A stretch of 64,000 nt of DNA from Streptomyces sp. NBC_00461 (GCF_036013935.1 NZ_CP107902.1:5861001-5925000), one strand, 5' to 3'. Positions 36,488 through 46,282 are shown, counted from the first letter of the stretch. The notes: generated by a model not told the origin, from the letters alone. A program made the numbers and translations.

Positions 36488-38062
36488 GTGATCGATATCA
36501 ACGAGTCCGTGATGCAGTTTCTTCTGGCATTCGTCGTCGTCGGCCCGCTCCTCGGCGCCGCGGCGGCTCTGCTGCCCGCCCCGCCCGGGCTGAAGGGGAA
36601 GTCGCCCGAGCAGGCCGTGCTGCGGCACGGTGTCGCCGTGACCGGTGCGGTGCTCATCGCCGCGATCGTCCTCGCGCTCGGCTTCGACCACGACCATCCG
36701 TCGAAGATGCAGGCCACGACCGACATCAGCTGGATCCCCGCACTCGACGTGCGCATCCACCTCGGCATCGACGGCATTTCCCTCCCCCTTCTGGTCCTGA
36801 CCGCGCTGCTGACCTTCCTCTGCGCGCTCTACTCGTACTTCAATATGCCCTCGGGCCCGACCCCGAAGGCCTTCGTCGCACTTGTGCTGGTCCTCGAGTC
36901 CGGCACCCTCGCGAGCTTCTCCGTTCTCGATCTGCTGCTGTTCTTCCTCGCGTTCGAGATGGTGCTCATCCCGATGTACTTCCTCATCGCCCGCTGGGGT
37001 GGCGAGGGCCGGACCCAGGCCGCCTGGCGGTTCATCCTCTACACACTGCTCGGTTCGGTCGTCATGCTGCTCGGCCTGCTCCTGATCGGGATCAAGGCCG
37101 GCACTTTCGACATGGTGGCACTCGCCACTGACAACGGCCGGTCGCTGACCCCATCCGTGCAGGTCATCGCGGTTTTGGCGATCGGCGTCGGGCTTGCGGT
37201 CAAGACGCCGATGTGGCCGTTGCACAGCTGGCTGCCCGACGCGCACACCGCCGCGCCGACCGTCGGCTCGGTCCTGCTGGCAGGCGTTCTGCTCAAGATG
37301 GGTACGTATGGGTTCGTCCGGATCCTCCTTCCGATCGCGCCGGACGGCTTCCGCACCTTCGCGCCCTACCTCGCCGCCTTCGCCGTCGTCGGGATCATCT
37401 ACGGATCCCTGGCCTGCCTGGCTCTGGCCAAGCGGGGCGCGAAGGGCGACCTCAAGCGCCTCATCGCCTACTCCTCCGTCGGCCACATGGGCTTCGTCCT
37501 GCTCGGCATCGCGACCATGACCCCGACCGGCGTGAACGGCGCCCTGTTCGCCAACATCGCCCACGGCCTCATCACCGGCCTCCTCTTCTTCCTGGTCGGC
37601 GCTCTGAAGGACCGGGCGGGCACCACCGACCTCGACGACCTCGCCGACAAGACGGGAGCCGCGCTCTACGGCAAGGCGCCGCGCCTGGGCGGGCTGCTCG
37701 CCTTCGGCGCCGTCGCCTCGCTCGGGCTGCCAGGCCTGGCCGGGTTCTGGGGCGAGATGCTGGCCCTGTTCGGCGCGTTCAAACCGGCCGTCGGCCTCAG
37801 CCGCCCGGCGTTCCTCACCTTCATGGCGATCGCCGCCTTCGGCACCCTCCTCACGGCCGCGTACATGCTCGTCGTCGTCCGCCGGGTCTGCATGGGCGTC
37901 GTACCGCAGGAAGCGCCGCAGTTCGCCGACGTCCAGACGTACGAGTTCGCGGCCTGGACCCCGCTCGTCGCCCTCACCGTCTTCGCCGGGCTGTGGCCCA
38001 AGGCCCTCCTCGGCCTGACCGACCCGGCCGTGCAGCAGCTCCTCGCAGGAGGCACCCGATGA
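36488..38062 (+). CDS. nuoM: NADH-quinone oxidoreductase subunit M
   Basis: 524 residues. Antiporter-like motifs are LAFEMVLIPMYFLIARWGG (conserved Glu), VKTPMWPLHSWLPDAHTAAPTVGSVLLAGVLLKMGTYGF (Lys and His), DLKRLIAYSSVGHMGFVLLG and ANIAHGLITGLLFFLVG. Six bases separate it from nuoL; its stop overlaps the nuoN start (ATGA). Confidence 0.96.
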   Translation: MIDINESVMQFLLAFVVVGPLLGAAAALLPAPPGLKGKSPEQAVLRHGVAVTGAVLIAAIVLALGFDHDHPSKMQATTDISWIPALDVRIHLGIDGISLPLLVLTALLTFLCALYSYFNMPSGPTPKAFVALVLVLESGTLASFSVLDLLLFFLAFEMVLIPMYFLIARWGGEGRTQAAWRFILYTLLGSVVMLLGLLLIGIKAGTFDMVALATDNGRSLTPSVQVIAVLAIGVGLAVKTPMWPLHSWLPDAHTAAPTVGSVLLAGVLLKMGTYGFVRILLPIAPDGFRTFAPYLAAFAVVGIIYGSLACLALAKRGAKGDLKRLIAYSSVGHMGFVLLGIATMTPTGVNGALFANIAHGLITGLLFFLVGALKDRAGTTDLDDLADKTGAALYGKAPRLGGLLAFGAVASLGLPGLAGFWGEMLALFGAFKPAVGLSRPAFLTFMAIAAFGTLLTAAYMLVVVRRVCMGVVPQEAPQFADVQTYEFAAWTPLVALTVFAGLWPKALLGLTDPAVQQLLAGGTR

Positions 38063-39582
38063 GCAGCCTGGCCCAGCCGCTGGCCGCGAATCTCGTCCAG
38101 TCCGTGGACTGGCTCGCCATCGCGCCGCCCACCCTGACCGCGATCGTCGGACTCGTCGTCCTGGTCGCCGACCTGTTCGTCGGCGACACCAGGAAGGCAC
38201 TTCTCGGCTGGGTGTCGGTCGCCGGCCTCGCCGCCTCCGCGCTCCTGCTGCTGCCCCTCGTGGACGGCGACCGCTCCACGTTCTGCCTGACCGGCAACGC
38301 CCACGTCTGCAGCTACACGGCGGACCGCTTCACCCTGGTCATCCAGTTCCTGGTCCTCGGAGGCGCGCTCCTCGCCGCGCTCCTGTCGGTGACAGCTCTC
38401 AAGGACGCGGACAAACAACTCCCCGAAGGGGAGTATTGGTTCCTGCTGCTGTCCTCCGCCGCCGGCGCCGCCCTCCTGCCCGCCTCCCGCGACCTCGCGA
38501 CCCTGATCGTCGCCCTGGAGGTCGCCTCCCTGCCGGCCTTCGCCCTCGTCGGCATCCGGCAGGGCGACAAGAAGTCCTCCGAAGCGGCCCTGAAGTTCTT
38601 CCTGTCGTCGGTCACCGCGACCGCCGTCAGCCTCATGGGCATCAGCTTCGTGTACGCCTCCGCCGGCACCCTCTACCTCACCCAGGTCGCCGACCGGATC
38701 CAGCACGTCGACGGACAGCTCCACACCCTCGCCCAGACCGGCGTCGTCCTCACTCTCGTCGGATTCGCCTTCAAGACGGCGGCCGTGCCCTTCCACTTCT
38801 GGGTCCCGGACACCTACGTAGGGGCGCCGCTGCCGATCGCCGCCTACCTCTCGGTCGTCGGCAAGGCCGTCGGCTTCTCCGGCCTGATCCTCGTCACGGT
38901 GGTCGCGTTCCCGTCGTACGCCGACGTCTGGGGTCCCGCACTCGCGGGCCTGGCCGCCCTGACCATGACCGTCGGCAACGTCGGCGCCCTGCGTCAGCAG
39001 GCCACGCGCGCGTACAGCGCCGTACGACTTCTCGCCTGGTCGTCGGTCGGTCAGGCCGGCTACCTCCTCGTACCGATCGCCGCGGCCGCCTACTCCGACG
39101 ACGCCGAGCACTCCATCGGCTCCACGGTCGCCTACGCCCTCATGTACGCGGCCATGAACCTCGGGGCCTTCGCGGTGGCCGCACTGGTCGGACGGACCAG
39201 GTCCGCGAACCGCATCACGGACTACCGCGGCCTCTACGCGACGAATCCGCTCGCCGCTCTCCTGCTGGCCTTCTTCCTGCTCTGCCTGGCCGGACTGCCC
39301 CCGGGCATCATCGGCCTCTTCGCCAAGGTCACCGTGTTCTCGGCAGCGGTCGACGCGGGGCTCGGCTGGCTGGCCGTGGTCATGGCCGCCAACGTCGTCA
39401 TCGCCCTGTTCTACTACCTCCAATGGACGGCCCTGCTGTTCCGCGCCCCCGAGGGTGAGCCCGTCAAGCACCGTCTTCCGGCGCCCCTCACCGTGGCGAT
39501 CACCCTCACCGGCGCCCTCGGAATCGTCCTCTCCGGGGCACCTCAGCTGGTCCTGCGCTTCGCGGACACCGCCCTCTTCTGA
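38059..39582 (+). CDS. nuoN: NADH-quinone oxidoreductase subunit N
   Basis: 507 residues with about fourteen helices. Motifs are EVASLPAFALVGIRQ, AALKFFLSSVTATAVSLMGI, FKTAAVPFHFWVPDTYVGAPLPIAAYLS and QATRAYSAVRLLAWSSVGQAGYLL. Last gene of the operon; a 193-bp non-coding stretch separates it from htpX. No obvious terminator hairpin with a T-run follows. Confidence 0.96.
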   Translation: MSSLAQPLAANLVQSVDWLAIAPPTLTAIVGLVVLVADLFVGDTRKALLGWVSVAGLAASALLLLPLVDGDRSTFCLTGNAHVCSYTADRFTLVIQFLVLGGALLAALLSVTALKDADKQLPEGEYWFLLLSSAAGAALLPASRDLATLIVALEVASLPAFALVGIRQGDKKSSEAALKFFLSSVTATAVSLMGISFVYASAGTLYLTQVADRIQHVDGQLHTLAQTGVVLTLVGFAFKTAAVPFHFWVPDTYVGAPLPIAAYLSVVGKAVGFSGLILVTVVAFPSYADVWGPALAGLAALTMTVGNVGALRQQATRAYSAVRLLAWSSVGQAGYLLVPIAAAAYSDDAEHSIGSTVAYALMYAAMNLGAFAVAALVGRTRSANRITDYRGLYATNPLAALLLAFFLLCLAGLPPGIIGLFAKVTVFSAAVDAGLGWLAVVMAANVVIALFYYLQWTALLFRAPEGEPVKHRLPAPLTVAITLTGALGIVLSGAPQLVLRFADTALF

Positions 39583-39775
39583 GCGGGCATCGGCCGCTCG
39601 GGCCCGAAGTCACCCGGACGGCCCACGAACGCCGCCGTACGCACAAGGGAACTAGTGCCCCCCGCCTGGCGTTGACCAGTACGGGAGGGTCCACTGGACG
39701 TGACATCACGGCACCAGTGACATCGGAAATCAGCAAGCAAAGGGTTCCCCTGCTGCACGACTTGGAGGGCGTACC

Positions 39776-40639
39776 GTGCACCGCCGGCACAACGGGCTAA
39801 GGACCGCAGTACTCCTCGGAGGACTGTCCGCCCTCATCATCGTCATCGGCAGTTTCTTCGGCCGTATGGGGCTCGTCGTCGCGGTTGTGATCGCACTGGG
39901 CACGAACGCGTACGCGTACTGGAACAGCGACAAGCTGGCGCTACGCGCGATGCGCGCCCGCCCGGTCAGCGAGTTCGAGGCCCCCGTTCTCTACCGCATG
40001 GTCCGCGACCTCTCCACCCAGGCCCGCCAGCCCATGCCACGCCTGTACATCTCACCGACGGTAGCGCCGAACGCCTTCGCGACGGGCCGCAATCCGCGCA
40101 ACGCCGCGGTGTGCTGCACGGAAGGCATCCTGCGCATCCTGGACGAGCACGAACTGCGCGGCGTCATCGGCCACGAGCTCAGTCACGTCTACAACCGCGA
40201 CATCCTCATCTCGTCGGTCGCCGGAGCCCTCGCCTCCGTGATCATGTTCCTGGTCAACTTCGCCTGGCTGATCCCGATCGGCCGTTCCAATGACGATGAC
40301 GGCCCGGGCATCCTCGGCATGCTGATGATCATGATCCTGGGTCCGCTCGCGGCCAGCCTCATCCAGCTGGCCATCAGCCGCTCCAGGGAATACGAGGCTG
40401 ACGCGTCCGGCGCCCAGCTGACCGGTGACCCCCTCGCACTGGCCAGCGCGCTGCGCAAGCTCGAAGCGGGCACCAAGCAGCTGCCGTTGCCTCCCGAGCC
40501 GCGCATCGAGACCGCCAGCCATATGATGATCGCGAACCCGTTCCGCCCGGGTCAGGGACTCTCCAAGATGTTCTCGACACACCCGCCGATGGCGGAGCGC
40601 ATCGCCCGGCTCGAGAAGATGGCAGGTCGTCCCCAATGA
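39776..40639 (+). CDS. htpX: HtpX-type membrane zinc protease
   Basis: 287 residues of the M48B family. Two N-terminal helices ([18 protein letters not shown] and [19 protein letters not shown]), the zinc motif HELSH at 133-137, further helices around 145-200, and the third ligand Glu in [15 protein letters not shown]. HtpX degrades misfolded membrane proteins at the cytoplasmic side. The GTG start at 39776 has a GGAGG site. Overlaps yccF by 4 bases (ATGA), so the two form a small operon. Confidence 0.94.
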   Translation: MHRRHNGLRTAVLLGGLSALIIVIGSFFGRMGLVVAVVIALGTNAYAYWNSDKLALRAMRARPVSEFEAPVLYRMVRDLSTQARQPMPRLYISPTVAPNAFATGRNPRNAAVCCTEGILRILDEHELRGVIGHELSHVYNRDILISSVAGALASVIMFLVNFAWLIPIGRSNDDDGPGILGMLMIMILGPLAASLIQLAISRSREYEADASGAQLTGDPLALASALRKLEAGTKQLPLPPEPRIETASHMMIANPFRPGQGLSKMFSTHPPMAERIARLEKMAGRPQ

Positions 40640-41028
40640 AAACCATTCTGAACGTCATTTGGCTCGTCCTGAGCGGCTTCTGGCTGTTCCTCGGGTACCT
40701 GGCAGCAGGCGTCCTGCTCTGCATCACGATCATCGGTATCCCGTTCGGCATCGCGGCGTTCCGCATCGGCGTCTACGCCCTGTGGCCCTTCGGGTACACG
40801 ACGGTCGAGCGCCGCGATGCCGGTGCGCCTTCCTGCATCGGCAACGTTCTGTGGCTGGTGCTCGCGGGCTGGTGGCTGGCGATCGCGCACATCGTCACGG
40901 GCTTCGCCCTGTGCCTCACGATCATCGGTATCCCGTTCGGTATCGCCAACTTCAAGCTGATCCCGGTCTCGCTGCTGCCCCTCGGCCGCGAAATCGTGCG
41001 GACGGACCAGCCGTTCGCAACTCGCTGA
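40636..41028 (+). CDS. yccF: YccF domain (DUF307) membrane protein
   Basis: 130 residues made of two YccF repeats, each with a helix then the exact motif [26 protein letters not shown] near residue 26 and [15 protein letters not shown] near residue 93. Inner-membrane protein of unknown function, often next to stress proteins. Translationally coupled to htpX (ATGA overlap). Confidence 0.92.
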   Translation: MKTILNVIWLVLSGFWLFLGYLAAGVLLCITIIGIPFGIAAFRIGVYALWPFGYTTVERRDAGAPSCIGNVLWLVLAGWWLAIAHIVTGFALCLTIIGIPFGIANFKLIPVSLLPLGREIVRTDQPFATR

Positions 41029-41150
41029 CCGGGCAGGACGAAGGTGGGGGGCGGCTTGCCCGCCCCCCATCCGACCCACCTGGTTTTCCACAACCCGGTG
41101 GTTGTCCACAGGCCGGCCCGATTGTCAGTGGCGCCTTGCATCATGAACCC

Positions 41151-41717
41151 ATGACCGAGAACGAGCAGTTGCTGGCACGGGTGGCAGCCAAGGCACGCAA
41201 CACCCGCCCATGGGGCTGGCCTTCACTCCCGGAGCCCGCGGACGCGGCCACGACGGCCCGCGCCGAGGCCGCCCTGGGCTTCGCCCTGCCTCCACTGCTC
41301 GCCGACCTCTACCTGCGCATAGGAGACGGCGGATTCGGCCCGGAATACGGCCTGTTGCCTCTCCTCGACAGCCCGCCCGCAGGAGAACCCGCCGCCGTCG
41401 TGCAGTACCTCGCCAACCGCGAGTGCGCCCGCAAGGACCCCGACTGGCCCTGGCCCGAAGGCGTCCTGCCGATATCCCACTGGGGCTGCGCGATATACGC
41501 GTGCGTGGACTGCCGCACCCCGGAGGCCACCGTCCTCCTCTTCGAACCGAACACCGACGAGGCCGACCACGCCTGGTACGTCGACGCCCCCAGCCTCACG
41601 GTCTGGCTGACCTCCTGGCTCGACGGCACGGGCTGGTACGAGGAGACGAACGAGGAGCTGGAGATGACCCCGTGGGCAGACTTCCGCATACGCACGACGA
41701 CGGCGCGAGCGTCCTAG
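41151..41717 (+). CDS. SMI1/KNR4 family protein
   Basis: 188 residues with the SMI1/KNR4 (SUKH) pattern: WPSLPEPADAATTARAEAALGFALPPLLADLYLRIGDGGFGPEYGLLPL, then ISHWGCAIYACVDCRT and WYVDAPSLTVWLTSWLDGTGW. Family members are cytoplasmic and frequently act as immunity proteins to contact or secreted toxins. No toxin gene is adjacent here, so the role is open. ATG at 41151. Confidence 0.88.
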   Translation: MTENEQLLARVAAKARNTRPWGWPSLPEPADAATTARAEAALGFALPPLLADLYLRIGDGGFGPEYGLLPLLDSPPAGEPAAVVQYLANRECARKDPDWPWPEGVLPISHWGCAIYACVDCRTPEATVLLFEPNTDEADHAWYVDAPSLTVWLTSWLDGTGWYEETNEELEMTPWADFRIRTTTARAS

Positions 41718-42099
41718 CCGCCACGACACCATCGGCGCGGCCGACCCGACGCCACAACCGACCATGACGCCACAACCGACCATCTCGTACGGCGGCTGCG
41801 GGGATCCCGCGGCCTAGCAGCCGGAAGACCGGGCCCTGTCGGACTGATAGCCCGCCGACCCTGACCGGGGGCCTATCACCGGTGGCCCCCGCCCTGACCG
41901 GTGGCCCCCACCCCCGTCGGCCCTCACTGCGCACGGCCCGGCGCCCCCATTCCACACGGCTCAACCCCACTCCGCACGGTCCGGCAGGCACCACCCCCAG
42001 CTCAGCCGACACCACCCCGGCCCACCGGCCTGGACCACATGCCCGCAGGCGGCCGCTACTGCCGTTCCGCCCGCTCCCACCGCTGCCCCGCCCAGCCTG
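41718..42099. other. 382-bp non-coding region with short direct repeats
   Basis: No credible gene. GACGCCACAACCGACCAT is repeated in direct orientation around 41748 and 41766, and CCGGTGGCCCCCxCCC-type words repeat around 41879-41915. It lies between convergent genes (SMI1/KNR4 and the APC permease), so it probably holds their transcription ends. Confidence 0.5.
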
Positions 42100-43350
42100 C
42101 TACCGCGCGGCCACCCACCGACGTACGCCGTACGCGACCACACCCACCACCAACACACCCGCGCCCACGAGCACCGAGATCCCCGGCAGAGAGAAGGCCA
42201 GCACCACGCATCCGACGAGGCCCAGCATGGGCAGCACTCGGGCGGTGGGAGCCGAACTGAGCGTCCAGGCCGAGGCATTGGCGACGGCGTAGTACGCCAG
42301 CACACCGAAGGAGGAGAACCCGATCGCGCCCCGTACGTCCACCGTGGCGGCCAGGAGGGCGACCACCGCGCCCACGGCCAGTTCGGCCCGGTGCGGCACT
42401 TGGAAACGCGGATGCACGGCCGACAACGCCCCGGGCAGATGCCGGTCGCGGGCCATGGCCAGAGTCGTCCGTGAGACCCCCAGGATCAGGGCGAGCAGCG
42501 ACCCCAGCGCAGCCACGGCCGCCCCCACCCGCACCACCGGCACCAGCCCCGGCACCCCGGCCACCCGCACCGCGTCGGCCAGCGGAGCACCCGCGTGCCC
42601 GAGACCTTCCGCCCCCAGCACGGAAAGGACAGCCACCGCCACACACACGTACACCGCCAGCGCGATGCTCAGAGCCACCGGGATCGCGCGAGGGATGGTG
42701 CGCGCCGGCTCCCGTACCTCCTCACCGAGGGTCGCGATACGCGCATACCCGGCGAACGCGAAGAACAGCAGCCCGGCCGCTTGCAACACGCCGCCCACAC
42801 CACCCGAGGTCCCGACGCCCAGGCGCCCGGCGTCAAAGGCCCCGGACCCCAGGCACACGACCACGACGGAAGCGAGGACAGCCAGCACCACCGCCACGAT
42901 CACCCGCGTCACCCAGGCGGACTTCTGGACACCGCCGTAGTTCACCGCCGTCAACGCCACCACGGCCGCGACCGCCACAGCGTGCGCCTGCCCCGGCCAG
43001 ACGTACGCCCCCACCGTGAGCGCCATCGCCGCACAGGAGGCGGTCTTCCCGACCACGAACGACCAGCCCGCGAGATAACCCCAGAACGGGCCGAGCCGCT
43101 CGCGCCCGTACACATAGGTGCCGCCCGAGGCCGGATACAGAGCGGCCAGGCGCGCCGACGCCGTGGCGTTGCAGTAGGCGACGACGGCGGCGACGGCGAG
43201 GCCCAGCAGCAGCCCGGACCCGGCCGCACGCGCCGCGGGCCCCAGAGCGGCGAAGATCCCCGCCCCGACCATCGAGCCGAGTCCGATGACCACGGCGTCA
43301 CCGACGCCCAGCGTGCGCCGTAGTTCCGATGCAGAACCGGTCGATGCCAT
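42100..43350 (-). CDS. APC family amino-acid/polyamine permease
   Basis: 416 residues with about twelve helices. APC motifs are GLGSMVGAGIFAALGPAARAAG in the first helix, YCNATASARLAALYPASGGTYVYGRERLGP, the helix-6 region FFAFAGYARIATLGEEVREPARTIPRAI and LILGVSRTTLAMARDRHLPGAL. The last two helices are short. The ATG at 43350 is chosen because the conserved sequence begins there; the frame is open to 43482. Substrate not predictable. Confidence 0.92.
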   Translation of the reverse strand: MASTGSASELRRTLGVGDAVVIGLGSMVGAGIFAALGPAARAAGSGLLLGLAVAAVVAYCNATASARLAALYPASGGTYVYGRERLGPFWGYLAGWSFVVGKTASCAAMALTVGAYVWPGQAHAVAVAAVVALTAVNYGGVQKSAWVTRVIVAVVLAVLASVVVVCLGSGAFDAGRLGVGTSGGVGGVLQAAGLLFFAFAGYARIATLGEEVREPARTIPRAIPVALSIALAVYVCVAVAVLSVLGAEGLGHAGAPLADAVRVAGVPGLVPVVRVGAAVAALGSLLALILGVSRTTLAMARDRHLPGALSAVHPRFQVPHRAELAVGAVVALLAATVDVRGAIGFSSFGVLAYYAVANASAWTLSSAPTARVLPMLGLVGCVVLAFSLPGISVLVGAGVLVVGVVAYGVRRWVAAR

Positions 43351-43504
43351 GGCGCGCAGCCTACTGATCACTGCAACCGATGGAGCCGGCGCGGCGTCCT
43401 GCTCAACGACGGAGCAGGAGCAAGCCCGTGACGCACAACGGATCTTGACCGAAATCACACTGTCCTGAAAGTGCAAGCGCAATGCGGAAGGGCAGGTTCA
43501 CGGC

Positions 43505-43771
43505 ATGACCATCATCAGCTGGATCATCCTGGGGCTGTTGGCCGGAGCCATCGCCAAGTTCCTGCTGCCGGGCCGGGACCCGGGCGGCTTCATCGGAACG
43601 ACTCTCATCGGCATCGCGGGCGCGTTCATCGGCGGCTGGATATCCGCCCGCTGGATGGACCACCCGATCACCAAGAACTTCTACGACGGTGGCACGTGGG
43701 CCGCGGCGATCGGAGGATCGCTCGTCCTCCTGGTCGCCTACCGCGTCCTGTTCGGCAACTCGCGCAACTGA
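43505..43771 (+). CDS. GlsB/YeaQ/YmgE family stress-response membrane protein
   Basis: 88 residues, three helices. The family motifs are IISWIILGLLAGAIAKFLLPGRDPGGFIGTTLIGIAGAFIGGWI and the C-terminal GGSLVLLVAYRVLFG. Inner-membrane transglycosylase-associated-like protein of unknown function. The ATG at 43505 is close to the upstream divergent APC permease. Confidence 0.92.
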   Translation: MTIISWIILGLLAGAIAKFLLPGRDPGGFIGTTLIGIAGAFIGGWISARWMDHPITKNFYDGGTWAAAIGGSLVLLVAYRVLFGNSRN

Positions 43772-43811
43772 GCACGACCGAGCACGCTCCCGGACCGCAG
43801 CCAGCAGGCGC

Positions 43812-43844
43812 GAAGGGTGGGCACCCGCCAGGTGCCCACCCTTC
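43812..43844. terminator. Bidirectional terminator between yeaQ-like gene and yajQ
   Basis: Perfect 13-bp stem AAGGGTGGGCACC / GGTGCCCACCCTT with a 5-base loop, placed between two convergent stop codons; T- and A-rich ends are short. Confidence 0.85.
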
Positions 43845-43880
43845 TCGTGCGCGGTCAGTCGGTGATGGCGAGCCGGTGGC

Positions 43881-44369
43881 TCACCGGTAGTTCACGAACT
43901 GCAGCGCGAAGTCGAAGTCCTTGCCCTTCAGAAGGGCGATCACACCCTGCAGGTCGTCACGGCTCTTCGAGCTGACGCGCAGCTCATCGCCCTGCACCTG
44001 CGCCTTGATGCCCTTCGGGCCCTCGTCGCGGATGATCTTCGCCACCTTCTTCGCGTTGTCCTGGGAGATGCCCTCCTCGATCGTGGCGAAGATCTTGTAC
44101 TCCTTGCCGGACAGCTGGGGCTCACCGGCGTCCAGCGCCTTCAGCGAGATACCGCGCTTGATCAGCTTGGACTGGAAGACGTCGAGGACGGCGTTGACCC
44201 TGTCCTCGGAGTTCGCCTCCATGAGGATCTTGTCACCGGACCACGAGATCGAGGCACCCACGCCCTTGAAGTCGTAGCGCTGAGAGATCTCCTTGGCGGC
44301 CTGGTTGAGGGCGTTGTCGACCTCCTGCCGCTCGACCTTCGAGACGATGTCGAAACTGGAGTCGGCCAT
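43881..44369 (-). CDS. yajQ: YajQ family cyclic di-GMP-binding protein
   Basis: 162 residues, full length for the family. [33 protein letters not shown] and [33 protein letters not shown] are hallmark stretches. YajQ proteins bind nucleotides or RNA and in some bacteria cyclic di-GMP. The ATG at 44369 begins the conserved MADSSFDIV. Located next to tRNA-Tyr. Confidence 0.95.
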   Translation of the reverse strand: MADSSFDIVSKVERQEVDNALNQAAKEISQRYDFKGVGASISWSGDKILMEANSEDRVNAVLDVFQSKLIKRGISLKALDAGEPQLSGKEYKIFATIEEGISQDNAKKVAKIIRDEGPKGIKAQVQGDELRVSSKSRDDLQGVIALLKGKDFDFALQFVNYR

Positions 44370-44593
44370 GTCCTGTGGCTCCTTGTATCGGGGTGCGTGT
44401 GGGGTGCGTATCGGCGGGCGTGGGGGTGGCCGCCACCCCGGCGTGGTGCCAGGGCCGCATTCGGACAAGCCTAGCCACCCGTTGTCCTCCAGGCGCAGAT
44501 CAATCGGGTGGCGAAGCACCCCTCCACATCGGGTATTGTTTATGTCGTTGCCAAGGAGCACCGCCGAAAAGCAGTGCGAAGGGCAGCAACCCC

Positions 44594-44675
44594 GGCGGTG
44601 TGCCCGAGCGGCCAAAGGGAGCAGACTGTAAATCTGCCGGCTCAGCCTACCCAGGTTCGAACCCTGGCGCCGCCA
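44594..44675 (+). tRNA. tRNA-Tyr (anticodon GTA)
   Basis: 82-base type II tRNA. The acceptor GGCGGTG pairs with CGCCGCC (one G-T pair). The anticodon stem GCAGA/TCTGC encloses loop CTGTAAA, with anticodon GTA. A long variable arm precedes the T-stem CCAGG/CCTGG with loop TTCGAAC, and the discriminator base is A. CCA is not encoded. The integrase of the mobile element ends 135 bases downstream, so the 3' half of this gene is the expected attachment site, as for SLP1 in S. coelicolor tRNA-Tyr. Confidence 0.97.
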
Positions 44676-44684
44676 CGCTGAGAG

Positions 44685-44728
44685 AGACCCCCTCCGAACT
44701 GCGGAAACGCAGAGTGGAGGGGGTCTTT
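44685..44728 (+). terminator. Terminator of tRNA-Tyr
   Basis: AGACCCCCTCC pairs with GGAGGGGGTCT, followed by TTT. A small inner hairpin CTGCG-GAAA-CGCAG sits in the loop. It starts 10 bases after the tRNA. Confidence 0.9.
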
Positions 44729-44809
44729 GCGTATTCGAACAGTGTCATTCGAACGATGGTCGAAATGCGCAGCTTGTCTCACCTGGTCTCGGGTGAGTCC
44801 CAGCCCTGA

Positions 44810-46222
44810 TCAGCGCGTGTCCCCCAGGCGTCCCCCGGGGGAGAGGCCAGTCCCGTCCCATTCCCGCAGGCCAGCCTCAATCTGAAGGTTCGCCCGTTCC
44901 TGGGCTTGCGCCAGAACCTTCGCGTAGACACGCAGCAGCACAGCGACGGAGTGTCCGGCCCGACGCGCCACTTCCATCGGATCGACTCCGCTGTAGAGCC
45001 AGAACGAGACCCCGGCGCACCGGAGGTCGTAGGGTCGCCGGGCGAGCGGCGATGCCTCCTGCTCCGGCGTCAGTGCGTCGCCTCGGGCGCTTGCCCACAC
45101 CTCGCCGTATCCCGTGTCCTGAATCACGCCGCCACGGTTCGTGCGGAAGAGGCGGCCGTCCGGAGCCGTGCCGTAGCGCTCGATATGCCACCGGAGCATC
45201 GCGACGAAGTGGGGAGGGATGGGCACCACGCGCGAGTCTCGCTGTGCTCGTGCCTTGAGGTGACGGTCTTGGTGGGCCCGACCATCGTCCGTCCAGTCGC
45301 GGCCGGCGTGGACGATCCCACCGCGAAGGGTGAGCTTGCCCCACCCGCTCTTTGGCAAGTGGCACTGGGACGCGTTCAGTCCAACCGCTTCGGCGGGGCG
45401 CATGGCGGCGTAGTACAGGCACCCGAAGAACGCCTCAAGGTGTGCACCCCGTTCGCCCTGCCCCCGTACGCCCTCAAGCAGAGCCCGCACCTGGCGAGGG
45501 TTGGCGACGCTCGCCGGGTCAACCTCTTCGGTCGACTTCGGAGCCGACCACTTCACGGTGGACAGTGGATTGACCGGAACGCTGAAGTAGCGCCGTTCGA
45601 CCGCGAGCCCCAAGACGTCGCTGAGGCATGCCCTCTTGCGCCGCGCCGTGCGCGCGCCGGCGGAGGAGCCGTTGAGCAGCGTCGACAGGGCGTCCAGAGC
45701 CAGACGGAGCGTGGCGGGGTCTTCGAGAGCGGCCACGGGGAGGGAGTTCTTCTCCAGCCAGCGGAGCGCGTCCGTGACGTCGCTGGGGTGCTCTTGCGAC
45801 CAGCGGCTCTTGTTGTACGCCCAGCCGTACAAGGCGGTGCGGAGTACGCGGGGCGAGGGCTGCCCGACGGTTGTCTTCACGAGTGCGGGGGTGATGGTGG
45901 CCAGGGCGTCGGCATCGTTGCGGCGCGACTTGGCAGGAAGCTTCTCCCACCTGCGGTCGATGTAGGCGCGTGTGTGCTCGTACCAGGTCACGGAGCCGTT
46001 CAGCGCGCGGAGTTCGGAGGCGGGGAGGCCCGTCTCCACGTCGAACTGTTCGCCCTTGCGTAGCGCGGTCATCAGCTCCGAGCGACGACCGTCAGCCTGG
46101 GCTTTGACGGTGTAGCTCTTGGAATGCTTCTGAGGGCCTACAAGCCACCGGACGCGGTAAGGCTTCGGGCGGTCACGGCGGGTTTCGATGCTGTAGATCC
46201 GGACGTCGTAGGTGAGGGGCAT
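44810..46222 (-). CDS. int: Tyrosine-type site-specific integrase
   Basis: 470 residues. The core-binding domain is about 75-225 and the catalytic domain about 240-450. Catalytic residues are Arg275 in YYAAMRPAEAVGL, Arg401 in RRPYDLRCAGVSFW, His424 in RRAGHSVAVLLRVYAK and the nucleophile Tyr433. The box-II His of the usual H-x-x-R is Tyr398 here (PYDLR). It integrates and, with Xis, excises the element at tRNA-Tyr. The ATG is at 46222, 60 bases downstream of xis, as in most AICEs; a perfect hairpin lies in between. Confidence 0.95.
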   Translation of the reverse strand: MPLTYDVRIYSIETRRDRPKPYRVRWLVGPQKHSKSYTVKAQADGRRSELMTALRKGEQFDVETGLPASELRALNGSVTWYEHTRAYIDRRWEKLPAKSRRNDADALATITPALVKTTVGQPSPRVLRTALYGWAYNKSRWSQEHPSDVTDALRWLEKNSLPVAALEDPATLRLALDALSTLLNGSSAGARTARRKRACLSDVLGLAVERRYFSVPVNPLSTVKWSAPKSTEEVDPASVANPRQVRALLEGVRGQGERGAHLEAFFGCLYYAAMRPAEAVGLNASQCHLPKSGWGKLTLRGGIVHAGRDWTDDGRAHQDRHLKARAQRDSRVVPIPPHFVAMLRWHIERYGTAPDGRLFRTNRGGVIQDTGYGEVWASARGDALTPEQEASPLARRPYDLRCAGVSFWLYSGVDPMEVARRAGHSVAVLLRVYAKVLAQAQERANLQIEAGLREWDGTGLSPGGRLGDTR

Positions 46223-46241
46223 GGCTCTCCGAGCAGTGAAA

Positions 46242-46267
46242 GAGCCCGCCCCAAGTGGGGCGGGCTC
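46242..46267. terminator. Hairpin between xis and int
   Basis: Perfect 11-bp stem GAGCCCGCCCC / GGGGCGGGCTC with a 4-base loop (AAGT), in the 60-bp gap between xis and int on the minus strand. It could attenuate transcription into int or mark the end of the upstream transcript. Confidence 0.7.
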
Positions 46268-46282
46268 GATGGGGCGGGGGCG

